Shown here piece by piece: positions 38,448 to 48,940 of a DNA stretch of 64,000 nucleotides (positions are counted from its first letter, which is position 1; each line of letters begins with the position of its first letter). The notes beneath the pieces are model-generated. The model made no database searches, was not told where the DNA came from, and was given only the letters and a program-made list of their open reading frames with translations. The translations under genes and the position numbers were made by a program. Source of the stretch: Carboxydocella sporoproducens DSM 16521 (GTDB lineage Bacteria > Bacillota > GCA-003054495 > Carboxydocellales > Carboxydocellaceae); NCBI RefSeq assembly GCF_900167165.1, contig NZ_FUXM01000008.1, forward strand, positions 1-64,000. Reading direction: 5' to 3'.

Positions 38448-41400
38448 TCAACGGGTCATTTCCAGGGCCAGAACTTTACTGCTGCCGGAATCATCCATAG
38501 TGACCCCATACAGAATGTCTGCCGCTTCCATTGTCCCTTTGCGGTGGCTAACCGCCAGAAACTGTACCCGGTCACTAAAGTTTTTGACATATTCAGCAAA
38601 ACGGGCAACATTGGCCTCATCCAGGGCTGCCTCGATTTCATCCAGGACCACAAAGGGACTAGGCCGTACTTCCAGGATAGCAAAGAGCAAGCTGATGGCA
38701 GTCAGAGCCTTCTCTCCCCCGGAAAGCAGAGAAAGCTGCTGGGTTTTTTTGCCCGGTGGCTGAGCGATTATATCCACCCCGGTAGTCAGTAAATTCTCAG
38801 GATCAGTCAACTGCAAACGGGCTTGACCTCCCCCGAATAATTCCGTAAATACCCGGCTAAAATGTTCAGCTACCTGAGCAAACGTTTCGGCAAAACGCTG
38901 AGCCATTATAGCTTCCATTTCGGCAATCACATCATACAGGGCAGCCTTGGCTTCTTTCAAGTCCTGGGCCTGGTTTTGCAGGAAAGTATATCGTTCCTGA
39001 ATGCGCTGGTATTCCTCGATCGCACCGATATTGACTTGTCCCAGTTCTGCCATCAGGGCCTTCAATTCCTTGATTCGGCGCATTGCTTGCTTCAAATCAA
39101 GACCTTGATAGGCGATAACCTGTTCCTGGTTAAACACCATGCCAAAGTCATCCCAGAGGCGCTGGGTAATATTTTCCCATTCGGCCTCCTGGCGGGTACG
39201 TTTCAGCTCCAGCTGATGGGCAGTCCGTTCCAGTTCTTGCAACCGCTCCTGGCTGGACTGCCACAGTTCCAGCAATTTTCTTTCCTCTATTTGCATGGTT
39301 TGCCGCTTTTGGCGCAGTTCCAGCAGTTTTTCTCTGACCCTTTCCGTCTCCTGCTGCAGTTTTGCCCAGTGTTCCGCCAGCTCGTTCTTTCTTTGTTCTA
39401 ATGCTTCGCCTTCCTGTTCCAGTACGGCTAGATCCCGCTGGATTTGCTCCAGCTGCTGAAGGCGCCGTCTCCGTTCCAGACGCTGACGTACATCTATAGT
39501 TTTAAGACCGGTTAATTGTTGCTCTACCTGGGCCAATTCCACCTTCAGCTCAGTCTGACGCGCCATCAGATTCTGCAATGCTTTTTCCTGCTCTGCCAGC
39601 CGGATGTTTTCAGCTTCGATAGCATTACCCGTCTCCTGTCGGACTGTTTCCAGTTCGGCTGCCTTTCTGGCTAGAGAATCCAATTCACGCTCGACCTGAG
39701 TATATTCCCGCTGACAGCTCTCCAGATTCTGAAGCAGCTGCTCTCGCTGTTCTTCCAGCTCCTGGCATCTACTTCTCGCCTCCTGCCAGTCACGCTGGGC
39801 TTCAACCAGTTTGAGCCTTAGCTCTGCCGTCCTGGTTTCCAGTTCCTCCTTTTGCTTCTGATTTTCCCTGAGGCTGGAGCGGATTTTCTCAATCTGTTTT
39901 CTCAGTTCTTCCCGCTCTCCGTTGACCTGTTTAGCTGCCTGGTTTATTTCCTCCAGTTCCCGGGCCCGCCCCAGCAAATTGGCATTGCGACGCTGATAGG
40001 AACCACCAGTCAAAGAACCCCCGGGGTTTAACATATCCCCGGCTAGTGTCACAATCCGATAGCGAAAACCGGTGGCCCGGGCCAGCCCTAGAGCAGCATC
40101 CAGGTCCTGGCAGACAATAATACGGCCCAATAAATTATTGATCACCGGCCGGTATTTTTCCGCATAACTCACCAGGTCAGCCGCAATCCCAATTACCCCT
40201 GGCCGTTTGAGAAGTGTTGCCTTTTCCTCCTCTCGTAAAGTGGAAGCGGTAACAGTGTTTAAGGGCAGGAAAGTGGCTCTACCCAGGTTATGGCCCTTCA
40301 GATATTCAATAGCTTGCTTGGCTCCCTGATCCGTTTCTGTTACCAGATACTGCAAAGCACCGCCCAGTGCCACTTCAACAGCAATTTCGTATTCCTGGGG
40401 CACCTGTAACAGCTCAGCCACTACTCCGCAGATTTCCTGGCAGGCGGGTTCGCCTCTCTGGCGACGCAATAACAATTCTCTTACTGCCCGCTGGTAGCCT
40501 TCATAATCCTGTTGCATATCAGCTAAGACCCTGGCTTTAGAGGCGAGGAGTTGCCATTGTTGCTGTTTCTGGTTAAAAATCTCTTCCAGCTGGGCCAATT
40601 CTGCCTCCATCTCTTTCCTGCTCTGCGCAAGGCCAACCTGTCGACTTTCATGTTCTTGCCTTCCTCGTTCTAGCTCTTGCTGCCATTTTTGACTCTGTTT
40701 TTCCCGGGCCTGCCAGGTCGTTATAGCTCTATCAATTTCCTGTATCTGATTCCGCAAGTGCTCAATCTTCTCTCTGAGACCAGCCAGGCGAATTGCCCCG
40801 GCAGTTTGCTGTTGCTCCAGTCTGGTCAGCTCATTTAAAGCTTGAGCCGAGCTGTCCTTCTGGCTAACCAGGGCTTGCCTGATGGTATCCAATTCTTTTT
40901 GCAAACTCTCTGCCCGCTCATTTACGGCGGCCAGCTCAGATTGCAATTGCTGACGTTTTCCTTCCAGCTGCTGCACCAGCAGGGCATCAGCCGCTGCCGT
41001 TTCACCACTGTCTGCCAGCTCTGTCTCGATTTCTTCCAGCTGACGTCGTAACAGGGTAGCTTGTTCCCGCCGTCCCTGCTTCTGAGTAGAAAGGACCTGG
41101 AGCTGCCCCTGGGTGTGTTCTCCTTCCGAAAGCAAGCTGGTATATTTATCCTGAATAGCCTGTAATTCCGCCTCCAGGGGTTCTAATTCCCGCTGAAACT
41201 TTTGCCGGGACGCTTCCACCCTGGCCAGGGCAGCAGCGGCTTCCTCCCGGGCTGTTTCCAATTCCTGAACCTGGCATTGCAACTCAGCCAGTTTCTCTCT
41301 CACCTGCTGGCCCTGCCTTACCAGACAACCGATTTCCAGCTCCTGTTCTTCCCGCTGGTAGGCCAGATATTTTTCCGCCACTTCAGCCTGTCGGGCCAGC

Positions 41401-42020
41401 GGTTCCAGCTGTCCTTCCAGTTCGCTGATAATATCTTCCACCCTGACCAGGTCAACCTCAGTTTCCTGCAGCTTTTTTTCCGCTTCCAGTTTGCGCATGC
41501 GATAACGTACAATCCCGGCAGCTTCCTCGATGATTGACCTCCGGTCTTCCGGCCGGGCATTCAGTATTTCTTCCACCCGGCCTTGACCGATGATGGAATA
41601 GGCATCCCGTCCCAGCCCGGTATCCAGAAACAGCTCATGGATGTCTTTCAGGCGGCAGGGAGTCTTATTGATCAAAAACTCCGACTCGCCATTGCGATAG
41701 ACCCGCCGGGTTACTGTAATTTCATTAAACTCCAGGGGAAAGCGGCCATTGCTGTTATCCAGAGTGAGGGAAACTTCCGCCATACCCACCGGTTTGCGCT
41801 TCACGGAACCGGAAAAAATCACATCTTCCAGGCGAGAGCCGCGCAGGTTTTTTACGCTTTGCTCTCCCAGCACCCAGCGGATGGCATCAGCTATATTGCT
41901 CTTACCACTGCCATTGGGACCAACAATCACTGTTAAACCACTGTTAAAAGCCAGTTCCACTCGATCAGCAAAGGACTTAAACCCCTGAATCTCCAAGCGC
42001 TTTAGCAACAAGGGCTTCAT
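38448..42020 (-). CDS. smc: Chromosome segregation protein SMC
   Basis: A full-length 1190-residue condensin ATPase. The N-terminal head has Walker A GPNGSGKSNIADAIRWVLGEQ and the Q-loop region LRGSRLEDVIFSGS. Two long coiled coils (about 165-500 and 660-1000) flank the hinge (about 505-655, with GGSLTGGSYQRRNANLLGR). The C-terminal head has LSLLSGGEKALTAISLLFA (signature) and PSPFVVLDEIEAALDEANV (Walker B). The start is an ATG (42020) or a GTG one codon earlier, both within the end of the preceding radical SAM gene. In many Clostridia ftsY follows; here acsA does. Confidence 0.97.
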   Translation of the reverse strand: MKPLLLKRLEIQGFKSFADRVELAFNSGLTVIVGPNGSGKSNIADAIRWVLGEQSVKNLRGSRLEDVIFSGSVKRKPVGMAEVSLTLDNSNGRFPLEFNEITVTRRVYRNGESEFLINKTPCRLKDIHELFLDTGLGRDAYSIIGQGRVEEILNARPEDRRSIIEEAAGIVRYRMRKLEAEKKLQETEVDLVRVEDIISELEGQLEPLARQAEVAEKYLAYQREEQELEIGCLVRQGQQVREKLAELQCQVQELETAREEAAAALARVEASRQKFQRELEPLEAELQAIQDKYTSLLSEGEHTQGQLQVLSTQKQGRREQATLLRRQLEEIETELADSGETAAADALLVQQLEGKRQQLQSELAAVNERAESLQKELDTIRQALVSQKDSSAQALNELTRLEQQQTAGAIRLAGLREKIEHLRNQIQEIDRAITTWQAREKQSQKWQQELERGRQEHESRQVGLAQSRKEMEAELAQLEEIFNQKQQQWQLLASKARVLADMQQDYEGYQRAVRELLLRRQRGEPACQEICGVVAELLQVPQEYEIAVEVALGGALQYLVTETDQGAKQAIEYLKGHNLGRATFLPLNTVTASTLREEEKATLLKRPGVIGIAADLVSYAEKYRPVINNLLGRIIVCQDLDAALGLARATGFRYRIVTLAGDMLNPGGSLTGGSYQRRNANLLGRARELEEINQAAKQVNGEREELRKQIEKIRSSLRENQKQKEELETRTAELRLKLVEAQRDWQEARSRCQELEEQREQLLQNLESCQREYTQVERELDSLARKAAELETVRQETGNAIEAENIRLAEQEKALQNLMARQTELKVELAQVEQQLTGLKTIDVRQRLERRRRLQQLEQIQRDLAVLEQEGEALEQRKNELAEHWAKLQQETERVREKLLELRQKRQTMQIEERKLLELWQSSQERLQELERTAHQLELKRTRQEAEWENITQRLWDDFGMVFNQEQVIAYQGLDLKQAMRRIKELKALMAELGQVNIGAIEEYQRIQERYTFLQNQAQDLKEAKAALYDVIAEMEAIMAQRFAETFAQVAEHFSRVFTELFGGGQARLQLTDPENLLTTGVDIIAQPPGKKTQQLSLLSGGEKALTAISLLFAILEVRPSPFVVLDEIEAALDEANVARFAEYVKNFSDRVQFLAVSHRKGTMEAADILYGVTMDDSGSSKVLALEMTR

Positions 42021-43023
42021 CACTCCAGTCTATCAACTTATCTCCCCACCGAATTGTTCCCCGCGGCAAAGAGCCATCTCCTAAAATTCGTGGTTTTATG
42101 TTAAATTTCCTGCTTAAGTAACAAAGATTAACACCATGCTGACCCCGCAGGTTAGAAAAATCACGAGGATTGACAAATAGGGGCTGGTTAGGATCTACTC
42201 CCTGCTGAAGCAAGCTTTCCAGCAACCAGAGGAAAATCCGGCTATCGACAATTTGTCCTAATGCCGGATGATAACAGCCAGCCAGCACGCTACTACCAGG
42301 CACCAAATCCTGACCAGGCTGTAACCCTATCCGGATCACCGGAATGCCCCGGGATTGAAAAATAATTTTCAACCTGGCCGCTGTATCCACCGCCAGGGCA
42401 AAATCCCAGGGCTGAAAGGTGCCGGCCTCCAGCTCCCGGGCCAGCGGCGTCCCGGCCAGCACTACCAGAGGATAAATTCTGACCAGGTCAGGAGCTACCG
42501 CTGCCAGTCGTCTGGCTCCTGCCACTGCAGTTTGGGGTGTCTCTCCCGGCAGCCCCGGCAAAAGCTGGATACCGATTTTTAAACCAGCAACATGCCCGGC
42601 GAGAATGGCTGTAATAACATCGGCTGCCCTGTATCTCCTGCCTGCCCGGGCCAGCACCTGGTCATCCAGAGACTGCACTCCCAGCTCCACCGTGGTGACC
42701 CCGTAGCTCTTCAGCCATAGCATTTGCTCAAGGTTAATGGCATCCGGCCGGGTGGAGAGGCGGATAGTGCTGATTTTGCCCCGCTGCCGCCAGGGCTGAA
42801 GGCTCTCCAACCAGGCCACCTGCACTTTTAAAGGCAGGGCAGTGAAACTGCCACCATATAGAGCCAGTTCCACCGGTTCCGGTCCAGCGGGTAAAAGGCC
42901 GGGCAAATCCTCTGGTAAAAGAGGTTTGACCCGGCCAGTTATAGTGTGCTGGTTACAAAAACTGCAAGCCTGTCCACAGCCCAGCTGCGGAATAAAAAGG
43001 GGCAAAATATGTTGTTTCGCCAT
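41977..43023 (-). CDS. Elp3-like radical SAM protein of the rnc-smc cluster
   Basis: A 348-residue radical SAM enzyme with FIPQLGCGQACSFCNQHTITG (cluster Cys in CGQACSFC), YGGSFTALP, TRPDAI and LGVQSLDDQVLARAGR, as in the Elp3/HemN-like group. It lacks the acetyltransferase domain of Elp3. The gene overlaps smc by 44 bases and follows rnc directly (one base). Proteins of this kind sit between rnc and smc in many Clostridia; the substrate is not known to me. Confidence 0.83.
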   Translation of the reverse strand: MAKQHILPLFIPQLGCGQACSFCNQHTITGRVKPLLPEDLPGLLPAGPEPVELALYGGSFTALPLKVQVAWLESLQPWRQRGKISTIRLSTRPDAINLEQMLWLKSYGVTTVELGVQSLDDQVLARAGRRYRAADVITAILAGHVAGLKIGIQLLPGLPGETPQTAVAGARRLAAVAPDLVRIYPLVVLAGTPLARELEAGTFQPWDFALAVDTAARLKIIFQSRGIPVIRIGLQPGQDLVPGSSVLAGCYHPALGQIVDSRIFLWLLESLLQQGVDPNQPLFVNPRDFSNLRGQHGVNLCYLSRKFNIKPRILGDGSLPRGTIRWGDKLIDWSDEALVAKALGDSGV

Positions 43024-43752
43024 TTATTTCTTCAATCCTTTCCAGGCACCCTGATCCCGCAGCTTAATCAGGGCTTCATGGGCTGCTTCCTGCTCTGCTT
43101 CCTTCTTGGTCTTACCCTGGCCCACGCCCCAAACTTGCCCGCCGATACTCACACCTGCGGTAAAAACTTTATTATGGTCCGGTCCTTCTTCCTTTAGCAG
43201 AGTATAATGCAGTTCCTGCTGGGTGTATTGCTGAATCCATTCCTGCAACTCGGACTTAAAGTCCCCGTGCTGTCCACCCTGGGCTGCATAATGATCTATT
43301 GTATCCTTCAGCTGCTGCAATACGAAGGCCCGGGCCCGTGTAAAGCCTTGATCAAGATAGATCGCACCGGTCAAAGCTTCAAAGGCGTCGGCCAGAGCGG
43401 CAGGCCTTTCCCTGCCTCCACTCTTTTCTTCTCCCTTACCCATTGCCAGGCACTGTCCTAGATTCAAGCGCCGGGCCACAGCGGCCAGAGAAGGCTCACA
43501 GACCGAAGCAGCCCGGATTTTGGTCAGTACCCCTTCCGGGTAATCAGGATAGGTATTATACAGGTAATCGCTGACCACCAGTTCCAGCACCGCATCTCCC
43601 AGAAACTCCAGCCGCTGGTTGTGTTCCTGTCTCTGCTTGCGTTCATTGGCATAGGAAGTATGGGTTAAGGCAATGGTCAGCAATTCAGGTTTATTCCAGG
43701 TAAAGCCCAGTTGTTCTACCAGAGCCGCAAGAGCGCGTGGATCTCCCTGCAT
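43024..43752 (-). CDS. rnc: Ribonuclease III
   Basis: A 242-residue endonuclease for double-stranded RNA (rRNA and mRNA processing). The catalytic domain has the signature NQRLEFLGDAVLELVVSDYLY (shown within 20: QRLEFLGDAVLELVVSDY) and LADAFEALTGAIYLDQG with the metal-binding Glu/Asp. The double-stranded RNA-binding domain follows (about 165-235: DFKSELQEWIQQ, GQGKTKKEAEQEAAHEAL). It lies 5 bp after fabF. Confidence 0.97.
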   Translation of the reverse strand: MQGDPRALAALVEQLGFTWNKPELLTIALTHTSYANERKQRQEHNQRLEFLGDAVLELVVSDYLYNTYPDYPEGVLTKIRAASVCEPSLAAVARRLNLGQCLAMGKGEEKSGGRERPAALADAFEALTGAIYLDQGFTRARAFVLQQLKDTIDHYAAQGGQHGDFKSELQEWIQQYTQQELHYTLLKEEGPDHNKVFTAGVSIGGQVWGVGQGKTKKEAEQEAAHEALIKLRDQGAWKGLKK

Positions 43753-43757
43753 TGTTT

Positions 43758-44999
43758 CTACCCCCGGAACTTCTTTAGAATAATAGTCGCATTGTGCCCA
43801 CCAAACCCGAGGGAATTGGAGAGAGCCGCTTCCACCGGCATTTGCCGTCCCTGATTGGGTACATAGTCCAGGTCACATTCCGGATCAGGCTTTTCCAGAT
43901 TAATGGTGGGTGGTACAAAATCTTCGGCAATAGCCAGAGCGCAGATAGCTGCCTCGATTCCCCCGGCTGCACCCAGCAAATGGCCAGTCATGGATTTAGT
44001 GGAACTGACCGCCAACCGATAGGCATGTTCGGCAAAAACTTGCTTAATCGCTATGGTCTCGCATTTATCATTTAGAGGCGTGGAAGTGCCATGGGCATTG
44101 ATATAATTGATCTCCTCCGGTCGTAAGCCCGCATCCTGCAGCGCCTGGGCCATAGCCGCTGCTGCTCCAGCCCCTTCCGGGTCTGGAGCGGTAATATGAC
44201 TGGCATCACAGGTACAACCATACCCGACCACTTCAGCATAAATCCGGGCTCCACGGGCCAGAGCATGTTCTAGAGTCTCCAGTACCAGAATCCCAGCTCC
44301 TTCGCCCATGACAAAGCCATCGCGCTCTATATCAAAGGGACGACTGGCTTTGCTCGGCTCTTCATTGCGGGTGGACATGGCCTTCATGGCACAAAAACCG
44401 GCAAAAGCCAGCGGAGTAATGGGAGCTTCTGTACCCCCGGTAATCACCACATCAGCATCACCCCGTTGCACAAGCTTGAAAGCATCGCCAACGGAGTTGG
44501 TAGAAGAAGCACAGGCAGTCACAGTAGTGATATTGGGCCCCTGAAAACCAAACTGGATAGCAATTTGACCGGCTGCCATATTGGCAATCATCATCGGCAC
44601 GAAGAAAGGACTAACCCGATTGGGTCCCTTTTCCAGCAAGACCCGGGTCTGCTCTTCAAATGTTTCCATGCCGCCAATCCCGGAGCCCAGAATTACACCT
44701 ACCCTTTTTTTATCCACCTGTTCTAAGTCCAGACCAGCATCCTGTATAGCCATAGCTGTGGCTGCAACAGCAAACTGGCTGAAGCGATCCATGCGCCGTG
44801 CCTCTTTCTTATCAATCCACTGCTGGGGATCAAAATTATCTACCTGTCCAGCAATACGGGTAGGCAAAGCGGATGCGTCAAAACGGGTAACCGCCTTGAT
44901 GCCGGAGACGCCATTTTTGATATTGGTCCAGAATTCTTCCTTACCGAGGCCATTGGGGGCAATTATCCCCAGTCCTGTTATAACTACCCTTTTTTTCAT
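43758..44999 (-). CDS. fabF: 3-oxoacyl-ACP synthase II
   Basis: A 413-residue condensing enzyme of fatty acid elongation. The catalytic Cys lies in [14 protein letters not shown] and the two His residues in [15 protein letters not shown] and [16 protein letters not shown]. Length and motifs are typical of FabF. The start overlaps the preceding FabK-like gene by four bases (ATGA). Confidence 0.97.
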   Translation of the reverse strand: MKKRVVITGLGIIAPNGLGKEEFWTNIKNGVSGIKAVTRFDASALPTRIAGQVDNFDPQQWIDKKEARRMDRFSQFAVAATAMAIQDAGLDLEQVDKKRVGVILGSGIGGMETFEEQTRVLLEKGPNRVSPFFVPMMIANMAAGQIAIQFGFQGPNITTVTACASSTNSVGDAFKLVQRGDADVVITGGTEAPITPLAFAGFCAMKAMSTRNEEPSKASRPFDIERDGFVMGEGAGILVLETLEHALARGARIYAEVVGYGCTCDASHITAPDPEGAGAAAAMAQALQDAGLRPEEINYINAHGTSTPLNDKCETIAIKQVFAEHAYRLAVSSTKSMTGHLLGAAGGIEAAICALAIAEDFVPPTINLEKPDPECDLDYVPNQGRQMPVEAALSNSLGFGGHNATIILKKFRG

Positions 45000-45961
45000 G
45001 TCTTCACCTCTTCCTTTATTTCCGCCACTTCAGCCAGCAGCCGGCGGAAAATCTCTTTTACCGGCAAAATTTCTTTGATTTTTTCCACCATTTCTCCGGA
45101 GAAAACCAGGGCTTTACTAAAATCTCCACCTCTGGTAGCCTCGGTCAGAGCCGCCATAATGCAAAAACGGCGGGAACATTTTTTCAAGCAATTAACGCAT
45201 TTTTCGATGGGAGCTCCGCCTTCGGCAGCCAGTTTCTGCGTAAAAGTGCTTTTCAAACCACGTCCCGGCAAGCCCACAGGGCTGTCGACCAGAATAACAT
45301 CCTCATGCTGGGATTTTAAATATAATTGCTTGAACTCATCGGAAGCATTGGATTCCACACTGGCCGCAAACCTGGTTCCCATTTGCACCCCATCTGCGCC
45401 CAGGCGGAAAGCCTCCACTATATCTTTTCCATCCACAATCCCCCCAGCTGCAATCACCGGAATGTGGACGGCTTTTTTCACCTCCGGTAAGATTTCCCGA
45501 ATGGAACGCTCGGTTCCCAGATGTCCCCCTGCTTCTTTTCCTTCGACAATCACAGCAGCGGCACCCATTTTTTCTGCCATCACAGCCAGCCGAGCAGAGG
45601 AGACAATGGGTACAATCGGTATTCCACTGCTTTTACCCCAGGCAAACATATCCCGGGAAAAGCCTGCACCAGAAACTATCAGGTCAATTCCTTCCTCTAT
45701 GGCTGCCTTGACCAGACTGGCAAATTCTCTGGCTGCAAATAACACATTAACACCGATAATGCCCCGGGTCAAGTCCCGGGCCTTACGTATTTCAGCTTTC
45801 AGCTCTTCTATGCTCATACCTGTCCCGGCTATCAGGCCAATTCCGCCTTCATTAGCTACTGCAGCAGCTAAAGGAGCGGTGGATATGCGCACCGCCATGC
45901 CGCCCTGGACAATGGGCACAGGGGCGATTAGATGTCCAATTTTCAGCTCCGGCAGTTTCAC
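44996..45961 (-). CDS. FabK/nitronate monooxygenase-like flavoenzyme with C-terminal Cys cluster
   Basis: About 321 residues, FMN-binding TIM barrel of the NMO/FabK family: [12 protein letters not shown] at the N terminus, [11 protein letters not shown] and AAGGIVDG for FMN phosphate, GHLGTERS in the middle. Unlike FabK of the same cluster, the C terminus contains [13 protein letters not shown], which could hold a metal or Fe-S site. A GTG start at 45961 gives the typical N terminus [10 protein letters not shown]; a TTG six codons earlier is less likely. Second FabK-like gene in the cluster; its real substrate (enoyl-ACP or another) is uncertain. Confidence 0.8.
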   Translation of the reverse strand: MKLPELKIGHLIAPVPIVQGGMAVRISTAPLAAAVANEGGIGLIAGTGMSIEELKAEIRKARDLTRGIIGVNVLFAAREFASLVKAAIEEGIDLIVSGAGFSRDMFAWGKSSGIPIVPIVSSARLAVMAEKMGAAAVIVEGKEAGGHLGTERSIREILPEVKKAVHIPVIAAGGIVDGKDIVEAFRLGADGVQMGTRFAASVESNASDEFKQLYLKSQHEDVILVDSPVGLPGRGLKSTFTQKLAAEGGAPIEKCVNCLKKCSRRFCIMAALTEATRGGDFSKALVFSGEMVEKIKEILPVKEIFRRLLAEVAEIKEEVKT

Positions 45962-45986
45962 GGTTGTCTGCGCCTCCAATCTTTTT

Positions 45987-46019
45987 TAAAAAAGTCCCGC
46001 AGCAGGCTACGGGACTTTT
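45987..46019 (-). terminator. Intrinsic terminator after acpP
   Basis: AAAAGTCCCG and CGGGACTTTT arms with a ten-base loop, T-run on the minus strand. It lies between acpP and the FabK-like gene, so transcription of the latter needs read-through or its own promoter. Confidence 0.75.
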
Positions 46020-46032
46020 CCGCCTTGCACCA

Positions 46033-46266
46033 CTACTGGCGCTCATTGATGTAGTTTACAGCATCACCAACAGTGCGGATTTTTTCCGCATCTTCATCAG
46101 GAATTTCCAGTCCGAATTCCTCTTCAAAGGCCATGACCAGCTCTACGATGTCCAGAGAGTCAGCTCCCAGGTCATCGATAAAAGCTGCTTCCATGGTTAC
46201 TTCCTCTTCTTCGACACCCAGCTGTTCCACGATAATTTTCTTTACTCTGTCAAATACGCTTGCCAT
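46033..46266 (-). CDS. acpP: Acyl carrier protein
   Basis: A 77-residue acidic protein that carries growing acyl chains on a phosphopantetheine arm. The attachment Ser is in [17 protein letters not shown] (DSL motif). The start at 46266 gives the normal N terminus [11 protein letters not shown]; an ATG three codons earlier is also behind AAGGAGGTGA but very close to it. It lies between fabG and the FabK-like gene. Confidence 0.96.
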   Translation of the reverse strand: MASVFDRVKKIIVEQLGVEEEEVTMEAAFIDDLGADSLDIVELVMAFEEEFGLEIPDEDAEKIRTVGDAVNYINERQ

Positions 46267-46291
46267 CGCTTCCATTCACCTCCTTCCCCAA

Positions 46292-47035
46292 CTACATGAC
46301 CATGCCGCCATCTACATTTATAACCTGACCGGTGATGTAACTGGCCGCCGGTCCAGCCAGGAATAAGGCTACAGCGGCTACATCTTCCGGTTGACCCAGC
46401 CGTTCCAGGGGTATCTGAGCCAGCAGCTCTTCCCTGACCTTTTCCCCCAGCACCCCGGTCATATCCGTCTGGATAAACCCAGGAGCAATAGCATTACAGG
46501 TAATTCCCCTGCTGCCCACTTCCCTGGCCACCGATTTGGTAAAGCCGATAATCCCTGCCTTGGCAGCTGCGTAATTGGCCTGGCCTGCATTACCTGTCAG
46601 GCCGATCACTGAAGTAATATTGATGATACGGCCAGAACGCTGTTTCATCATCGGCTTTAGAACCGCCTTGGTGCAGAGGAAGACCCCGGTCAGGTTGATA
46701 TCAATTACCCGCTGCCAGTCTTCTCGTTTCATCCGCAAAAGCAGACCATCTCTGGTTATCCCGGCATTATTGACCAGGATATCGATGCGTCCAAAATCTG
46801 AAAGCACCTGGTTCACCATGTTTTCTACCTGTTCAGGCTGGGAGACATCGGCCTGTACCGCCCGGGCCCGACGGCCCATGGCCTTGATTTCATTCACTAC
46901 TGCTTGCGCAGCATCTGCACTGCCGGAATAATTCACCACCACATCAGCTCCGGCCTGGGCAAAAGCCAGAGCGATGGCGCGCCCAATGCCCCGGGAGGCA
47001 CCGGTTACCAGGGCAACTTTGTTTTCCAGCACCAT
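46292..47035 (-). CDS. fabG: 3-oxoacyl-ACP reductase
   Basis: A 247-residue short-chain dehydrogenase, NADPH-dependent. TGASRGIGRAIAL binds the cofactor, NNAGITRDGLL follows, and the catalytic Ser-Tyr-Lys are in ITSVIGLTGNAGQANYAAAKAG. ATG 47035, nine bases after GGAGG, gives the standard FabG length; longer frames extend into fabD. One base separates it from fabD. Confidence 0.96.
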   Translation of the reverse strand: MVLENKVALVTGASRGIGRAIALAFAQAGADVVVNYSGSADAAQAVVNEIKAMGRRARAVQADVSQPEQVENMVNQVLSDFGRIDILVNNAGITRDGLLLRMKREDWQRVIDINLTGVFLCTKAVLKPMMKQRSGRIINITSVIGLTGNAGQANYAAAKAGIIGFTKSVAREVGSRGITCNAIAPGFIQTDMTGVLGEKVREELLAQIPLERLGQPEDVAAVALFLAGPAASYITGQVINVDGGMVM

Positions 47036-47036
47036 T

Positions 47037-47975
47037 TTATCCAACCTCCCGCAACTCTGCAAGGGTGCGCTGGAAAGATTCTGCATCTTCCACGGCAAAC
47101 ACCCTGACCCCTTTATTTATTTTCTTAATCAATCCGCTTAAAACTTTTCCAGCTCCTACCTCAACGAATATATCCACTCCAGCTGCCACCATGGTCTGGA
47201 TGCAATCTTCCCAGAGTACGGATTTTTGCACCTGTAACAATAAGGATTGTTTCAGCATTTTGGGATCTGTCAAGATCCGCCCGGAAACGTTGACCACTAC
47301 CGGCACCTGCGGTGGATAAAACTCTACCTCATCCAGAGCAGGAGCCAGGCCCCTGGCAGCCGGTAACATCAGGCTGGAGTGAAAAGGTCCGCTGACATTT
47401 AAAGTCACCACCCGTTTGGCCCCTCTGGCTTTGGCCAGCTCCATAGCCTTTTCTAGAGCCGCCTTTTCCCCGGCAATTACAATCTGCCCGGGGCAATTGA
47501 AGTTAGCAGGTTCAACTACTCCCAGGGTTTCAGCTTCCCGGCAGACAGCTACTACCTGTTCCCTCTCCAGGCCCAGGATCGCTGCCATTCCGGCGGTTCC
47601 CGGAGGTGCTGCTTCCTGCATCAGTTCCCCGCGCCGCCGCACCAGCCGTAGAGCATCAGCAAAGGACAGCACTTCTGCTGCTACTAGAGCTGAATATTCT
47701 CCCAGACTGTGTCCAGCTACCATTGCTGGTTGAATCCCTGCATTGGCCAGTACCCTTAATGCAGCTACACTGACTGTGAGCAAAGCCGGCTGGGTGTTGG
47801 CTGTTCTTACCAGTTCCGTTTCCGGACCGTTAAAGCAGAGTTCGGAAAGCTTAAAGCCCAGGACTGCATCAGCTTCCTGAAAGACAGCTGCTGCTTCCGG
47901 ATAAGTCTCAGCCAGGTTTTTGCCCATTCCTACATACTGGGAACCCTGGCCCGGGAAGACAAAAGCTAGTTTCAT
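47037..47975 (-). CDS. fabD: Malonyl-CoA:ACP transacylase
   Basis: A 312-residue transacylase that loads malonyl groups on [15 protein letters not shown] at the N terminus, the nucleophile Ser in [10 protein letters not shown] and the catalytic His in [10 protein letters not shown] are all present. Its start overlaps fabK by four bases. Confidence 0.97.
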   Translation of the reverse strand: MKLAFVFPGQGSQYVGMGKNLAETYPEAAAVFQEADAVLGFKLSELCFNGPETELVRTANTQPALLTVSVAALRVLANAGIQPAMVAGHSLGEYSALVAAEVLSFADALRLVRRRGELMQEAAPPGTAGMAAILGLEREQVVAVCREAETLGVVEPANFNCPGQIVIAGEKAALEKAMELAKARGAKRVVTLNVSGPFHSSLMLPAARGLAPALDEVEFYPPQVPVVVNVSGRILTDPKMLKQSLLLQVQKSVLWEDCIQTMVAAGVDIFVEVGAGKVLSGLIKKINKGVRVFAVEDAESFQRTLAELREVG

Positions 47976-48919
47976 CCTCCCAACCCCCTCAGCCGGCTGT
48001 GGACAGCTTCAGCTTCCTGCACAATCTCCCGGATGATTTCAGCAGCAGGTTGAATTTTCTTGACCATCGCTGCTACTTGCCCGGCCATCAGGGAGCCATA
48101 TTCCACATCTCCGTCAATCATGGCCGCCCGCATTTTGCCTACTCCCAGTTTTTCAATCTCTTCCGGCGGGGCACAGCGCTTTTCCATTTCCTCAAACTGA
48201 CGAGCCAGCTTATTCTTGATTACCCGGACCGGATGCCCGGTGCTACGCCCGGTAACTACTGTATCCCGGTCTTTAGCCTTAAGGATTTGTTCTTTAACTG
48301 CGGGATGGATGGTACATTCACTGGCACACATAAATCTGGTTCCCATTTGTACCCCGACAGCTCCTAAGGCCAGAGCCGCCAGAAATTGCCGTCCATCAGC
48401 AATACCGCCAGCAGCTATTACCGGTACCCTGACTGCATCTACCACCTGGGGTACCAGAGCCATGGTCGTCAATTCTCCCACATGTCCGCCGGACTCCGTA
48501 CCTTCGGCGATGATGGCATCCACCCCCTGGCGTTCCAGGCGCTGGGCCAGGGCCACTGAGGCCACCACCGGAATCACTCTGATCCCGGCTTCTCTCAGAG
48601 CTGGCATGTAAACCCCGGGATTTCCCGCTCCGGTAGTCACCACTGCCACTTTTTCCCGGACAATAACCTCCATCACCTCTTTGACATGAGGGGACATGAG
48701 CATCACATTGACACCAAAAGGTTTACTGGTTCTTTCTTTAACCTGGCGAATCTGGTCCTGAACCCACTCCGCCGGAGCATGGCCGGAGCCGATAATTCCC
48801 AGTCCACCGGCTTCGGAAACAGCGGCTGCCAGTTCGGCAGTAGCCACCCAGGCCATACCTCCCTGGAAAATGGGATATTCAATTCCCAGTAAATCACATA
48901 AGGGAGTTTTGAATAACAT
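47972..48919 (-). CDS. fabK: Enoyl-ACP reductase II (FMN type)
   Basis: A 315-residue FMN-dependent enoyl-ACP reductase that completes each elongation cycle; no fabI or fabL is in the window. [20 protein letters not shown] at the start, VITTGAGNP-like [20 protein letters not shown] with the catalytic His, AAGGIADG and GVQMGTRF identify FabK. It lies between fabH and fabD in the order typical of Clostridia. Confidence 0.93.
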   Translation of the reverse strand: MLFKTPLCDLLGIEYPIFQGGMAWVATAELAAAVSEAGGLGIIGSGHAPAEWVQDQIRQVKERTSKPFGVNVMLMSPHVKEVMEVIVREKVAVVTTGAGNPGVYMPALREAGIRVIPVVASVALAQRLERQGVDAIIAEGTESGGHVGELTTMALVPQVVDAVRVPVIAAGGIADGRQFLAALALGAVGVQMGTRFMCASECTIHPAVKEQILKAKDRDTVVTGRSTGHPVRVIKNKLARQFEEMEKRCAPPEEIEKLGVGKMRAAMIDGDVEYGSLMAGQVAAMVKKIQPAAEIIREIVQEAEAVHSRLRGLGG

Positions 48920-48940
48920 TCTTTTCCCTCCTCTCCCGTT

